A stretch of 15,742 bases of DNA from the NCBI GenBank assembly GCA_023091735.1, contig JALKBU010001151.1, forward strand, positions 1 to 15,742. Reading direction: 5' to 3'. Position numbers and translations under genes: made by a program. How positions within the stretch are numbered: position 1 is the first letter of the stretch; each line of letters starts with the position of its first letter. The notes beneath the pieces are model-generated. The model saw nothing but the letters and a program-made list of their open reading frames with translations, ran no database searches and was not told the DNA's origin. Shown piece after piece: positions 8,498 to 15,051 of this stretch. The DNA comes from Trichomonas tenax. Taxonomy: Eukaryota > Parabasalia > Trichomonadida > Trichomonadidae.

Positions 8498-10039
8498 ATG
8501 CACCTTGTGAAACATTTTTGTCAAATAAATGCTAATATAAGATGTTACATATCAAATTTAGATATTTACATGACAAATGTATGTCAAAAAGAAAAAATAT
8601 TCTTCTGGACAAAACTAGACACCAGAAACGATCAACACCAAGGAGCGCATCTCTGGTTTAAGAGCTTTCATGAAATTAAACCATTTATTCGAAATCTGAT
8701 ATATCTTCAGTTTACATGGCAAAAAGGCATAAAGATGGAAGTTGAGGCTGTCAGTGAAAACAGCATTCTTCGCAATTTCATCATCTTTAACATTGTCCCA
8801 CCGAAGAAGGACTGCGCTCTCCCCAAAATCTACTGGTACTACTCGAAAGAGGAGCACACAGAAGAAGAAAAACTAAACCAAGTTGGCTTACTCATTACTT
8901 TTGCTGGTTTCTGTCGTAAGTTTAAACCAGAGACAGAATGCGATTACATATTCACAAACAAACAAGAAATCGGTATTTATAGATTATATGGCAATATTTT
9001 CATGTCCGTTTCGATCGAATCACAGAAGCCTTTCAACAGATTCCTTCTGCAGTCCATCCTTCGCCACTGTAAATTGATGTTTTCGCATTTTTGGGTTCCT
9101 CTTCCTGAAATTATTTTAGAAGGTGAAGCTCCACCTTCTGAAGAGCTGATTGAGTCGCAGATCGATTATGCTTTTCATTGCATCATATCCTCCATCAATT
9201 GGTCGCATCTTGATTTTTCTTATATATTCAATTCTTTCACGCGCCAGCATATCACGGGAGACTTTCACGCTTTAAAGCAGATGTGCGCGCAGCTCCTTCT
9301 GCGTCACAGAAAGACATTTTCCGACATTTGCATTTTGTATCGAAAACATAGAGTCATCCATTCGACATTCTCAGCCACAGTTACACAAGCTTTGGCCTTC
9401 GGCATGAGAAAACGATTCGGACACCTGTTTTTGCACAATCCGAGAGCAGATCGTGATGCTTTAACATGGATCATTGGCTGCTACACAGATACAAATGGAT
9501 TGAAGTCCCTGTATCAGCCAGTCATCTACATATCTGGTGTACCGCATCTTCTTGTTGCATTCAAGCTGCATAACTATAAGATTGTGCTGACATTAGATCC
9601 GGATATCAAGATTGATGAAAAAGTTCTGCACGAGATTCCTCGTCAGATACAAAGCATCAGAGACTATCTTAGAAATAACTCGGCAGTCAAACCAATCACA
9701 GAAGTTCCTGTTCCATTCGCTCTTGCCGTGGATGATCAGCAGGAGATGTCTTTCGATTGCAGTCAGATCGATGCGAAGAGCAGACAAGCGGTTGATGAGA
9801 ACATCATCAGAGGACACCAAGCTGCTATGTACACAGACACTATTGCTTCTGTTGGACTTCCTGGCGTCCAGGACTACTTCATCACTGTTATCCGTGGTGC
9901 TCGAAAGGCTGAAAAAGTCGTCACGTGTAAAAGTCCATCAATCACTCTCTCTGAGCAGTTAAAGATTTGCAACAGAATCATGGTTCTCAAAGAACAAAAC
10001 AGAAAACTTCCTTCGAAGTCAAGTTGTGAAATATGTTAA
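8498..10039 (+). CDS. CCZ1: CCZ1-like longin protein (Mon1-Ccz1 Rab7 GEF subunit)
   Basis: CCZ1 pairs with MON1 to activate Rab7 on late endosomes and vacuoles. The first longin domain begins near residue 92 (FIIFNIVPPKK, then KIYWYYSKEE, NQVGLLITFAGFCRKF, IFMSVSIESQKPFNRF). This matches the CCZ1 N-terminus in order and spacing. Later segments (ICILYRKHRVIHSTF, QPVIYISGVPHLLVAFK, ending in a helix IPRQIQSIRDYL) fit the second and third longin-type domains. The frame opens at 8498 (513 residues). In the family the FFIYN-like strand lies near the start, so the ATG at 8735 (residue 80, MEVEAVSENS) gives a more typical 434 residues; human CCZ1 is about 480. Composition of 8600-8734 is coding-like, so the start is unresolved. 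The C-terminus is SSCEIC, a CXXC end that could be lipidated. It has no close operon partners. Confidence 0.7.
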   Translation: MHLVKHFCQINANIRCYISNLDIYMTNVCQKEKIFFWTKLDTRNDQHQGAHLWFKSFHEIKPFIRNLIYLQFTWQKGIKMEVEAVSENSILRNFIIFNIVPPKKDCALPKIYWYYSKEEHTEEEKLNQVGLLITFAGFCRKFKPETECDYIFTNKQEIGIYRLYGNIFMSVSIESQKPFNRFLLQSILRHCKLMFSHFWVPLPEIILEGEAPPSEELIESQIDYAFHCIISSINWSHLDFSYIFNSFTRQHITGDFHALKQMCAQLLLRHRKTFSDICILYRKHRVIHSTFSATVTQALAFGMRKRFGHLFLHNPRADRDALTWIIGCYTDTNGLKSLYQPVIYISGVPHLLVAFKLHNYKIVLTLDPDIKIDEKVLHEIPRQIQSIRDYLRNNSAVKPITEVPVPFALAVDDQQEMSFDCSQIDAKSRQAVDENIIRGHQAAMYTDTIASVGLPGVQDYFITVIRGARKAEKVVTCKSPSITLSEQLKICNRIMVLKEQNRKLPSKSSCEIC

Positions 10040-10202
10040 AATGTTATGTTATATTGTTGTAGCGTACGGAAATCCTACCTAAAAAGTGTCACGAAAAGTG
10101 ATACCTTCTACCATGTAAACACATGAAAATGCCATGTAAATAATTTATGTGTCAATTATTTGCTCGCAAATTGATTTCAGCTAATGCTTACAAACAGGTA
10201 AT

Positions 10203-10217
10203 CCCACATAGTTGAGC
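10203..10217 (+). repeat. Target-site duplication, left copy
   Basis: CCCACATAGTTGAGC here is repeated exactly at 10740-10754, and the two copies abut the two inverted-repeat ends of the inner element. A 15-bp duplication is unusually long for the common eukaryotic DNA transposon superfamilies. Confidence 0.85.
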
Positions 10218-10356
10218 TGTTGCGTACCGAAAGTTATCATGAAAAAGTGATACAAAAGTGATGTTATCTGACATGTAAACATGTATATTTGATAAATAAA
10301 TATTTACGTGGCATGTGATTATAAATGATTATTGGAAGAATGATATCCTATATTTG

Positions 10357-10464
10357 TTTAAATTTACTTTGAAAAGAAAAATTAAATACTTGGTTGGGAT
10401 TGCTAGCACCTTGGCTACCAGTCCCAATCAAGCATTTAATTTTGCTCTTCAGAGGCATTTTGAA
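10357..10464. repeat. 108-nt imperfect hairpin inside the inner element
   Basis: Arms 10357-10407 and 10414-10464 fold over a 6-base loop. By hand, about 44 of 51 positions pair, including about four G-U. The core is ATTAAATACTTGGTTGGGA opposite TCCCAATCAAGCATTTAAT. Shape and size resemble a pre-miRNA-like or hairpin-siRNA precursor, but expression cannot be judged from sequence. Confidence 0.8.
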
Positions 10465-10628
10465 GTGGAAATCTTTGATTTCTTAATGATGGCGTATGAA
10501 AGGAAGATCTGTGAGTTTAGCTACTAACATGCGTGGTACCGGTGTCAATGTAGTCCCCAGTTCTTCCCGTCAGACGCGATTTTGAAATAAAAACTAATAC
10601 ATAATTTGAATGATTATAGGACTTTACA

Positions 10629-10653
10629 TGTCAAAAATATTAATATTTTGACA
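10629..10653. repeat. Subterminal near-perfect palindrome in the inner element
   Basis: TGTCAAAAATATT is followed by AATATTTTGACA, its reverse complement apart from one extra A. It sits just inside the right inverted repeat and could be a subterminal transposase-binding site. Confidence 0.7.
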
Positions 10654-10739
10654 CATAAAACCATAGATTCTGATAATTTTACATGTCAAATAATATCACT
10701 TTTGTGTCACTTTTTCGTGACAACTTTCGGTACGTGACA

Positions 10740-10754
10740 CCCACATAGTTGAGC
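10740..10754 (+). repeat. Target-site duplication, right copy
   Basis: This is an exact copy of CCCACATAGTTGAGC (10203-10217), directly adjoining the right end of the inner element. Confidence 0.85.
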
Positions 10755-10806
10755 AGTACATACCTTTCGCATTCATTTGAAAAAAGAGTTGAAATTTAAA
10801 TTATTG

Positions 10807-10869
10807 GGAAATACTGATTCTACATCCACTACCAGTAAATAGAGAGTCAGTGCAGCATCAGTATATCCT
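10807..10869. repeat. Hairpin 1 of the array
   Basis: ATACTGATTCTACA (10811-10824) pairs with TGCAGCATCAGTAT (10851-10864), with two mismatches. The stem extends outward through GGGAA and ATCCT with one mismatch. The loop is about 26 bases. It is shorter than most other units. Confidence 0.65.
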
Positions 10870-10908
10870 AATATTTTGAAAAAGTCGAGATTCCCATATT
10901 ATCCACAA

Positions 10909-11027
10909 TTTTGTTTGGCATTTTAGCTCAAATCATAGCACAGTTCCATTATGTGAGGCAAACCTATCATGAATCAGCCTAATATGATGGAGCTGTACTA
11001 TGATTTGAGCTAAAACGCAAAATAAAA
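10909..11027. repeat. Hairpin 2 of the array
   Basis: This is the longest stem in the array. Arms 10909-10953 and 10983-11027 contain an uninterrupted 18-bp core, TTTTAGCTCAAATCATAG against its complement, continuing with G-U and A-C positions only. The loop is 29 bases (10954-10982). Confidence 0.85.
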
Positions 11028-11039
11028 ATCGATTATTAC

Positions 11040-11146
11040 ATAGCTCGCCTATTTATCAATATTATGCACGAAGCATGTATGGAATCTAATATTTCTGTGC
11101 AATATATGCATTCTTCGTGCAAAATATTGACAAATAGGTGATTTGT
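11040..11146. repeat. Hairpin 3 of the array
   Basis: Core arms 11046-11080 and 11106-11140 pair over 35 positions with about five non-Watson-Crick positions, including TGCACGAAG against CTTCGTGCA. The loop is 25 bases. The lower stem extends weakly to 11040 and 11146. Confidence 0.85.
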
Positions 11147-11165
11147 TAAATGTCTACTATATTTG

Positions 11166-11272
11166 TTCATAAAAAATGGATATCTGACTAAATCATGTAT
11201 ATGAAACGAACAAGCACATGAACTTAGTTAACGCAATATGAGTAATGAAGTCAGATATCCATATTTTTTGAA
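11166..11272. repeat. Hairpin 4 of the array
   Basis: ATGGATATCTGACT (11176-11189) pairs perfectly with AGTCAGATATCCAT (11249-11262). The lower stem is an A-tract against a T-tract, and the upper stem is imperfect up to ATAT opposite ATAT near 11200 and 11237. The loop is about 33 bases. Confidence 0.8.
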
Positions 11273-11312
11273 AAATTCAAACAATGTTTCTAAATTAATG
11301 AAAAATAAAAAT

Positions 11313-11383
11313 TAATCATGTAGAATGACTCATTGTATATGAGGGAACTGCAGCCATATGGAGTGAGTCATTCTGCATGATGA
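11313..11383. repeat. Hairpin 5 of the array
   Basis: Arms 11316-11341 and 11355-11380 pair over 26 positions, with AGAATGACTCA opposite TGAGTCATTCT. The departures are three G-U and one G-G. The loop is 13 bases, the shortest in the array. Confidence 0.85.
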
Positions 11384-11412
11384 TCTTGTAAAAACATTAT
11401 GCAATTTGGAAA

Positions 11413-11489
11413 TTGTTTTGTTGCAATGCTGTTCACAAGTGGTGATCAAGAACACATATACATTTATGAGCATCATTGCAGCGAGAAAA
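11413..11489. repeat. Hairpin 6 of the array
   Basis: Arms 11413-11441 and 11461-11489 are centred on TGCAATG opposite CATTGCA. Five G-U pairs and four mismatches make it weaker than its neighbours. The loop is about 19 bases. Confidence 0.6.
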
Positions 11490-11540
11490 ATAGGATTCTC
11501 AAAAATAAAGTCATTGAAATTTCTTTGATTTCAAAATTTA

Positions 11541-11624
11541 TCAACATCATCATTAAAAACAACCCAATGCATAAGGTTGGTAAGACATCCCATCCAGTGA
11601 TCCATTTTTCATGATGATTTTGCT
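11541..11624. repeat. Hairpin 7 of the array, degenerate
   Basis: ATCATCATTAAAAA (11546-11559) pairs with TTTTTCATGATGAT (11605-11618), with one mismatch. The remainder of the expected stem pairs only patchily. It occupies the place where a ninth unit would be expected from the spacing, and may be a decayed one. Confidence 0.4.
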
Positions 11625-11641
11625 CAAACCAAAAAAACTCA

Positions 11642-11746
11642 ACGAAATTTCATGGTTTTCTTGAGGCAATTCTGCTCATAATGGTCAACATTGTCCATGT
11701 AAGGCCACTTGATAACAGAATTGTCTCAAGAAAACCATGAAAGCGT
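11642..11746. repeat. Hairpin 8 of the array
   Basis: CATGGTTTTCTTGAG (11651-11665) and the following GCAATTCTG pair with 11716-11739 over 24 consecutive positions with a single G-U. A small internal loop is followed by ACG opposite CGT at the base. The terminal loop is about 37 bases. Confidence 0.85.
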
Positions 11747-11786
11747 AAAAAATGTATTCGATATTGAGGTGAATTTAAACTTATTA

Positions 11787-11865
11787 AATTTCATCACAAA
11801 GAGTGACTGACTGCATTGAACTTGTGTCATATCCTACGCATCCAGTCACTCCTTGTGATGAAATT
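11787..11865. repeat. Hairpin 9 of the array
   Basis: Arms 11787-11814 and 11838-11865 pair over 28 positions with three non-pairing positions. The core pairs are AATTTCATCACAA with its complement and GAGTGACTG with CAGTCACTC. The loop is 23 bases. It is the last unit before the right inverted repeat. Confidence 0.85.
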
Positions 11866-11968
11866 GGTTCAAAGCATGCAGTGTGCTAGCATGTAAAACC
11901 TGACAAAAACACTTTACATACTGTTACTTTTCCCGACACTTTTTTGTGCCAGATTTCCGTACGCTACA

Positions 11969-12409
11969 TTATGGATATACGAAAGCGAATGTTTGTACAT
12001 ACTCATACTTTGACATTCTCAATGATTAAATCTAGTTTTTTCAAATTGGGAGGATTTCAGTATGCTACATAAATGAACTAAGGTGGTTCTCATTGTTTTC
12101 TTGTTTTTATATATGAATGGTATAATATAAATATGTGCATTCATGATTACCAAATTTTCGAATTTATGAATAAGATATATAGATTAGCATATAAATTGCC
12201 AATATAATAATTATATGATAGAGTGTGAACTGAAATTTTGATTTATATTAAAGAAAATGAAATAAAAGATTTTCTGCTGTGATTTTAATACAAAAAAGTT
12301 ATACGAGATAAATTGGAAATAAAAAGAGTCATCTAGCTTTCTAGAAAAGTGACGAGTTTGCATGTCAAAAATGTCGTGTAAATAACAAAAATTTGACAAG
12401 TAAACTTAT
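11969..12409. other. AT-rich spacer right of the TIR element
   Basis: No gene is supported. A reverse-strand open frame at 12211-12399 is Phe/Ser/Ile/Asn rich without recognisable features and is not called. No inverted repeat of note was found. Confidence 0.6.
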
Positions 12410-12688
12410 TTATTCCAATTTATAAGTAAGTTTAATTTTGTTCATTTTTTCCTTCCATATTTCTACTACCTCATCTAGAGCATGTGTGGAAATAAATTCT
12501 GTAATTTCCTTCATGATTTGTATCTCAACATCCGTTGGTAAATGAAGATCTTTTCTGAGAATGGAAGTAATTGATTGAGTGGTTATATTATCTGTTGATT
12601 GTAGAGGTCATTGATTTATTAGTGCTTGATCTCTCCTGGTTTTTAAAAGCTGTTCGTTTACTACATTAAGTATGGCCAATCTGACACT
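12410..12688 (-). pseudogene. Second ENY2/Sus1-like sequence with an in-frame TGA
   Basis: One reverse-strand frame is open from 12688 to the TAA at 12412-12410 except for a single TGA at 12610-12608. The C-terminal part contains TTQSITSILRKDLH, LPTDVEIQIMKEI and TEFISTHA. These follow the ENY2 C-terminal pattern of a short helix, a proline, and a final helix ending FL-QHA. The upstream part (SVRLAILNVVNEQLLKTRRD) is helical and plausible as the preceding ENY2 helices. No start codon is visible. The TGA and the missing start suggest a broken gene, though an intron covering the TGA cannot be excluded. It ends GAATAAATA, resembling the 3' ends of other genes here. The resemblance is by eye and tentative. 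Confidence 0.45.
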
Positions 12689-12701
12689 TTATAAATGTCA
12701 G
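12681..12701. promoter_or_regulatory. CTGACA inverted repeat upstream of the ankyrin-like gene
   Basis: CTGACA and TGTCAG flank C plus the self-complementary TTTATAAA, giving a nearly perfect 21-base palindrome. It lies about 100 bases before the ATG at 12804 and overlaps the 5' edge of the ENY2-like remnant. It could be a dimeric factor site; no known factor is matched. Confidence 0.4.
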
Positions 12702-12784
12702 CTTTTCTATAAAGGTGGAGGTCAAAATTTTTGATATTATATATGATAACCGTTATGCTATAGAAAAAACGGATGTTTTGTGTT

Positions 12785-12789
12785 TCATT
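12785..12789 (+). promoter_or_regulatory. Initiator-like TCATT motif before the ankyrin-like gene
   Basis: TCATT fits the trichomonad TCA(+1)Y(T/A) initiator, with its A 17 bases upstream of the ATG at 12804. That is within the usual short distance for this motif. Confidence 0.45.
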
Positions 12790-12803
12790 GATAAGTTTTG
12801 TCA

Positions 12804-14672
12804 ATGGAACTTCAGATCCTCAGATACATTCAAGAGGATGACGTTTCAAAGATCGAAACATACCTCAGACAGTACTTCAGTGGCGATAGAAATACAGATT
12901 TCATCAACTTATCGTTCAATTTCGAGATAAATGGAGATTTTGGACTTTACACACTCGATATTTACATGGTTCAGTACCACGCAATTAACTGCCTCCGGAG
13001 GTGGGGTCCAGCAACGCAGCATGGAGACCACTACACATCTCTACACCACGCATTCAGTTTGAATTGGGAGGAAGGAATCGAATTTTTAATGAAATATCCA
13101 TCGGCTTTAAAAGTATTCGACAAGCACAGAAAAACTCCGCTAGCAATATTCGCAGATAACCAAAGACCGATATTCATTCCAAAATTATGTCAATTACTGA
13201 TCGAAAATAGGTGCGATGATGCCCTCAAATGTGTCTACAAAGAGGGAAATCGTAATTACTCTTTTTTACAATATGCATATAAAAATAGATATTTCAGACT
13301 TATTAATTCACTTGATTTGTTCAAGGCAAAGAAACTGATTGACGACAAGGAAATCGAAGAAGTGAAAACAGCCGATAAATTAAAAGAAGAATTTTTATCC
13401 GAAAAACCAAAAGCTGATGAACGAGATCCAACATTTATAGAGCACTCATTCAATTCGATACAGTCCACCAGAGTTATTTCCGCGCTTCTCCAACTGCAGC
13501 CGAAAAGATTCATCACATCATTATCTCCTCCATATCTTTCTGGTGATTTAATCAAAAAGACGCAAGCCTTTATACACTCGATCAACGACTTAGCATCTAA
13601 AATAAGACCAACACTAATTCCAATTCCTAGCGAAATTCGAGGAATGGACGTCGCAAATTTTCTCACGAGACAAACAAACAACGAAAGTAATTTTTATCAA
13701 TACTTTATTACACCGAAACAACTGAAAGAAATATACCAGGAATTGGAACTTCACTGCGACATGGCAATCAGCAATTATCTAAGACCAAATGGTGATTACA
13801 GCTTTTGGTATCAGTTTGGAATTATTTTGTCAAATATTGTAGTTTGCGGGTGTTCATTTGCTTTTCCAAATAAATTTGATCCACTTATCTTTGATTGCTT
13901 GGTATATCCATTCGATAACTATCCTTACTTGAAGGAGCATAAAGTCATCAAATATCTTAAAAGCACAAAGCCCACAGAGTTTAGAGAATTATACAATCTT
14001 GTTAACTCGTATCAATACATTCACTTAAATGATCCTCCAGAAAAAATGAAACAGTATGAAAAAGATCTCATTAGGAAACACATGGAAGCACTTCAATTGC
14101 AAGAGACGAGTCCAATATATAATACCCTGAAGGAATTAAAGAATGGCTTCAAGGCATACGAAAAATACACAACAATGTTCTCTCAACGAAGTATTTATTT
14201 CAATAAAATAATGAATTTGATTCTTAATTCAAAAAACATGAATGTACCGCAAATATGGATCGATACTATCAAGAGAGTTGATTTCCCGGACTCTATCATA
14301 TCACACTGGATTGATAAGATTGAAATAACGTTTGTTGGTGGTGTCGATAAGAAAGAATATGATGTTAATATGCTTGAGCAGAAGCGGAACAGATTTAGAG
14401 AAGAGTTGATAAAACTAAGAAAAGATGAAATATATGATATTCTTGCAACATATGGTGGCGCAACAATGTTGCTGCCTATATCCGAAAACTCCATCACTTT
14501 AGCATTCCGAGCTGTAAATAACAAACTGCCTCCTCAGAGTTATTTAGGCAGGAATATAGTAATATTGGACACCCCAGAAAGTCTGTCACAGATACCAATG
14601 GATCCAGAACAGATCCAATATATTACATCAGTCTGTTTCGAAATGAGATATACTTTCATTCCTCTTTGTTAG
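12804..14672 (+). CDS. Ankyrin-like protein with unknown C-terminal region
   Basis: The 622-residue protein has an N-terminal region (about 1-190) that reads as degenerate ankyrin-type helical pairs: LRYIQEDDVSKIETYLRQ, TSLHHAFSLNWEEGIEFLMK, KTPLAIFADNQRPIFIPKL. These suggest protein binding. The middle and C-terminal parts (about 200-622) are unfamiliar: mixed helices, a short hydrophobic stretch near 345 (FGIILSNIVVCGCSFAF) that might be buried core or membrane, and a charged helix near 520-535 (EQKRNRFREELIKLRKDE). The ATG at 12804 is used; the in-frame TTG at 12798 is unlikely in a eukaryote. Codon use is more AT-rich than in the LRR gene, suggesting lower expression. The stop is TAG. No partner gene lies nearby. 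Large ankyrin-like families are common in trichomonads. Confidence 0.65.
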   Translation: MELQILRYIQEDDVSKIETYLRQYFSGDRNTDFINLSFNFEINGDFGLYTLDIYMVQYHAINCLRRWGPATQHGDHYTSLHHAFSLNWEEGIEFLMKYPSALKVFDKHRKTPLAIFADNQRPIFIPKLCQLLIENRCDDALKCVYKEGNRNYSFLQYAYKNRYFRLINSLDLFKAKKLIDDKEIEEVKTADKLKEEFLSEKPKADERDPTFIEHSFNSIQSTRVISALLQLQPKRFITSLSPPYLSGDLIKKTQAFIHSINDLASKIRPTLIPIPSEIRGMDVANFLTRQTNNESNFYQYFITPKQLKEIYQELELHCDMAISNYLRPNGDYSFWYQFGIILSNIVVCGCSFAFPNKFDPLIFDCLVYPFDNYPYLKEHKVIKYLKSTKPTEFRELYNLVNSYQYIHLNDPPEKMKQYEKDLIRKHMEALQLQETSPIYNTLKELKNGFKAYEKYTTMFSQRSIYFNKIMNLILNSKNMNVPQIWIDTIKRVDFPDSIISHWIDKIEITFVGGVDKKEYDVNMLEQKRNRFREELIKLRKDEIYDILATYGGATMLLPISENSITLAFRAVNNKLPPQSYLGRNIVILDTPESLSQIPMDPEQIQYITSVCFEMRYTFIPLC

Positions 14673-15048
14673 GCTATATAAATGTTTATTTTGTTTTTGT
14701 TATACTAATTTGTTTAGATTAAGAGTTTATTGTGTATGGTAATGGGCAACTTAATTAATATCATCGATCTATACTAATAATACTAAAGCTTAATCATCGT
14801 TAATGATGAATGATTTTTTTTTATAAAACATATCCAATAAGTCTATAGTATATGCATTATATCACTCCTTTCTCATTCTGTTATACACTTTACATATTCC
14901 AAAAGCAATTAACAGTTATTCATGTGGATGATTGTTTGAGATTATGAATGTTTTGCTAAGTGATATCAAATATTTGACTGCTTGAATCATTCAAATCATG
15001 ATTTTCAATCATTATTTAAAGGTGCTTGTACTATTTTTTGACACTGTG
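14673..15048. other. Intergenic region after the ankyrin-like gene
   Basis: This AT-rich sequence has no supported gene. A small imperfect inverted repeat (AATCAT ... ATGATT) lies near 14792-14815, followed by a T9 run that may mark the 3' end region of the preceding gene. Confidence 0.5.
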
Positions 15049-15051
15049 TCA
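15039..15051. repeat. TGACAC-T-GTGTCA palindrome
   Basis: This is a 13-base perfect palindrome around a central T. Its TGACAC half-site also occurs in the larger palindrome at 12681-12701. It overlaps the last codons of the decayed reverse-strand remnant. Confidence 0.6.

Larger units (their letters stand above)
10218..10739. mobile_element. Inner MITE-like element, 522 bp, with one long hairpin
   Basis: The 63 bases at 10218-10280 match the reverse complement of 10677-10739 at 55 positions. Both start TGT, then share CGTACCGAAAGTT. Seven of the eight differences are transitions. The ends resemble those of the enclosing element (TGT-GCGTAC-GAAA), so both belong to one family. A perfect 15-bp direct repeat flanks it, showing insertion into the older element. 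It has no credible gene. The frame at 10315-10527 overlaps the central hairpin and looks accidental. Internal structure is the 108-nt hairpin at 10357-10464 and a subterminal palindrome at 10629-10653. Confidence 0.85.
10807..11865. ncRNA. Candidate cluster of pre-miRNA-like hairpins
   Basis: Eight clear imperfect hairpins and one weak one follow each other with spacers of about 12-52 bases. Stems are about 19-45 bp, loops about 13-37 bases, and whole units about 60-120 nt. Stem sequences are unrelated to each other, so this is not a tandem repeat; only the architecture is repeated. Such an arrangement fits a polycistronic precursor processed by a Dicer-like enzyme. The competing explanation is a set of captured inverted fragments with no RNA role. 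No promoter is identified and the transcribed strand is unknown. G-U wobbles outnumber A-C mismatches on the + strand by my hand count, weakly favouring a + strand transcript. Confidence 0.45.
10058..11968. mobile_element. Non-autonomous TIR element carrying a hairpin array
   Basis: The left end (TGTAGCGTACGGAAATC from 10058) is repeated inverted and exactly over 17 bases at the right end (reverse complement, ending 11968). After a 6-7-base divergent gap the arms match again through AAAAAGTGTC and AAAAGT, about 45 bases in all. No transposase or plausible gene lies inside the 1911 bp, so it would depend on a related autonomous element. A partial flank repeat (TTATG at 10044 and at 11969, with further imperfect similarity) may be a degraded target-site duplication. 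The element begins 18 bases after the CCZ1-like stop codon. A younger relative (10218-10739) has inserted into its left part. The remainder is the hairpin array at 10807-11865. Confidence 0.75.

Noticed and set aside
10315..10527. Open frame of 70 codons within the inner element
   Set aside because: It coincides with the long hairpin, whose pairing explains the sequence better than coding.
11399..11614. Open frame of 71 codons within the TIR element
   Set aside because: It runs through hairpins 6 and 7, starts at a weak context and has no protein-like features.
10807..11865. CRISPR array or integron attC array
   Set aside because: There are no repeated direct sequences, no cas or integrase genes, and the context is eukaryotic. 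Only the fold is repeated.
10807..11865. tRNA or rRNA cluster
   Set aside because: The units are long imperfect stem-loops without cloverleaf arms, a T-loop motif or CCA-type ends.
12410..12605. Histone-fold (NF-YB/Dr1-like) protein
   Set aside because: The TEFIS helix resembles histone-fold helix 2, but the order of helices and the LP-V spacing fit the ENY2 C-terminus better.
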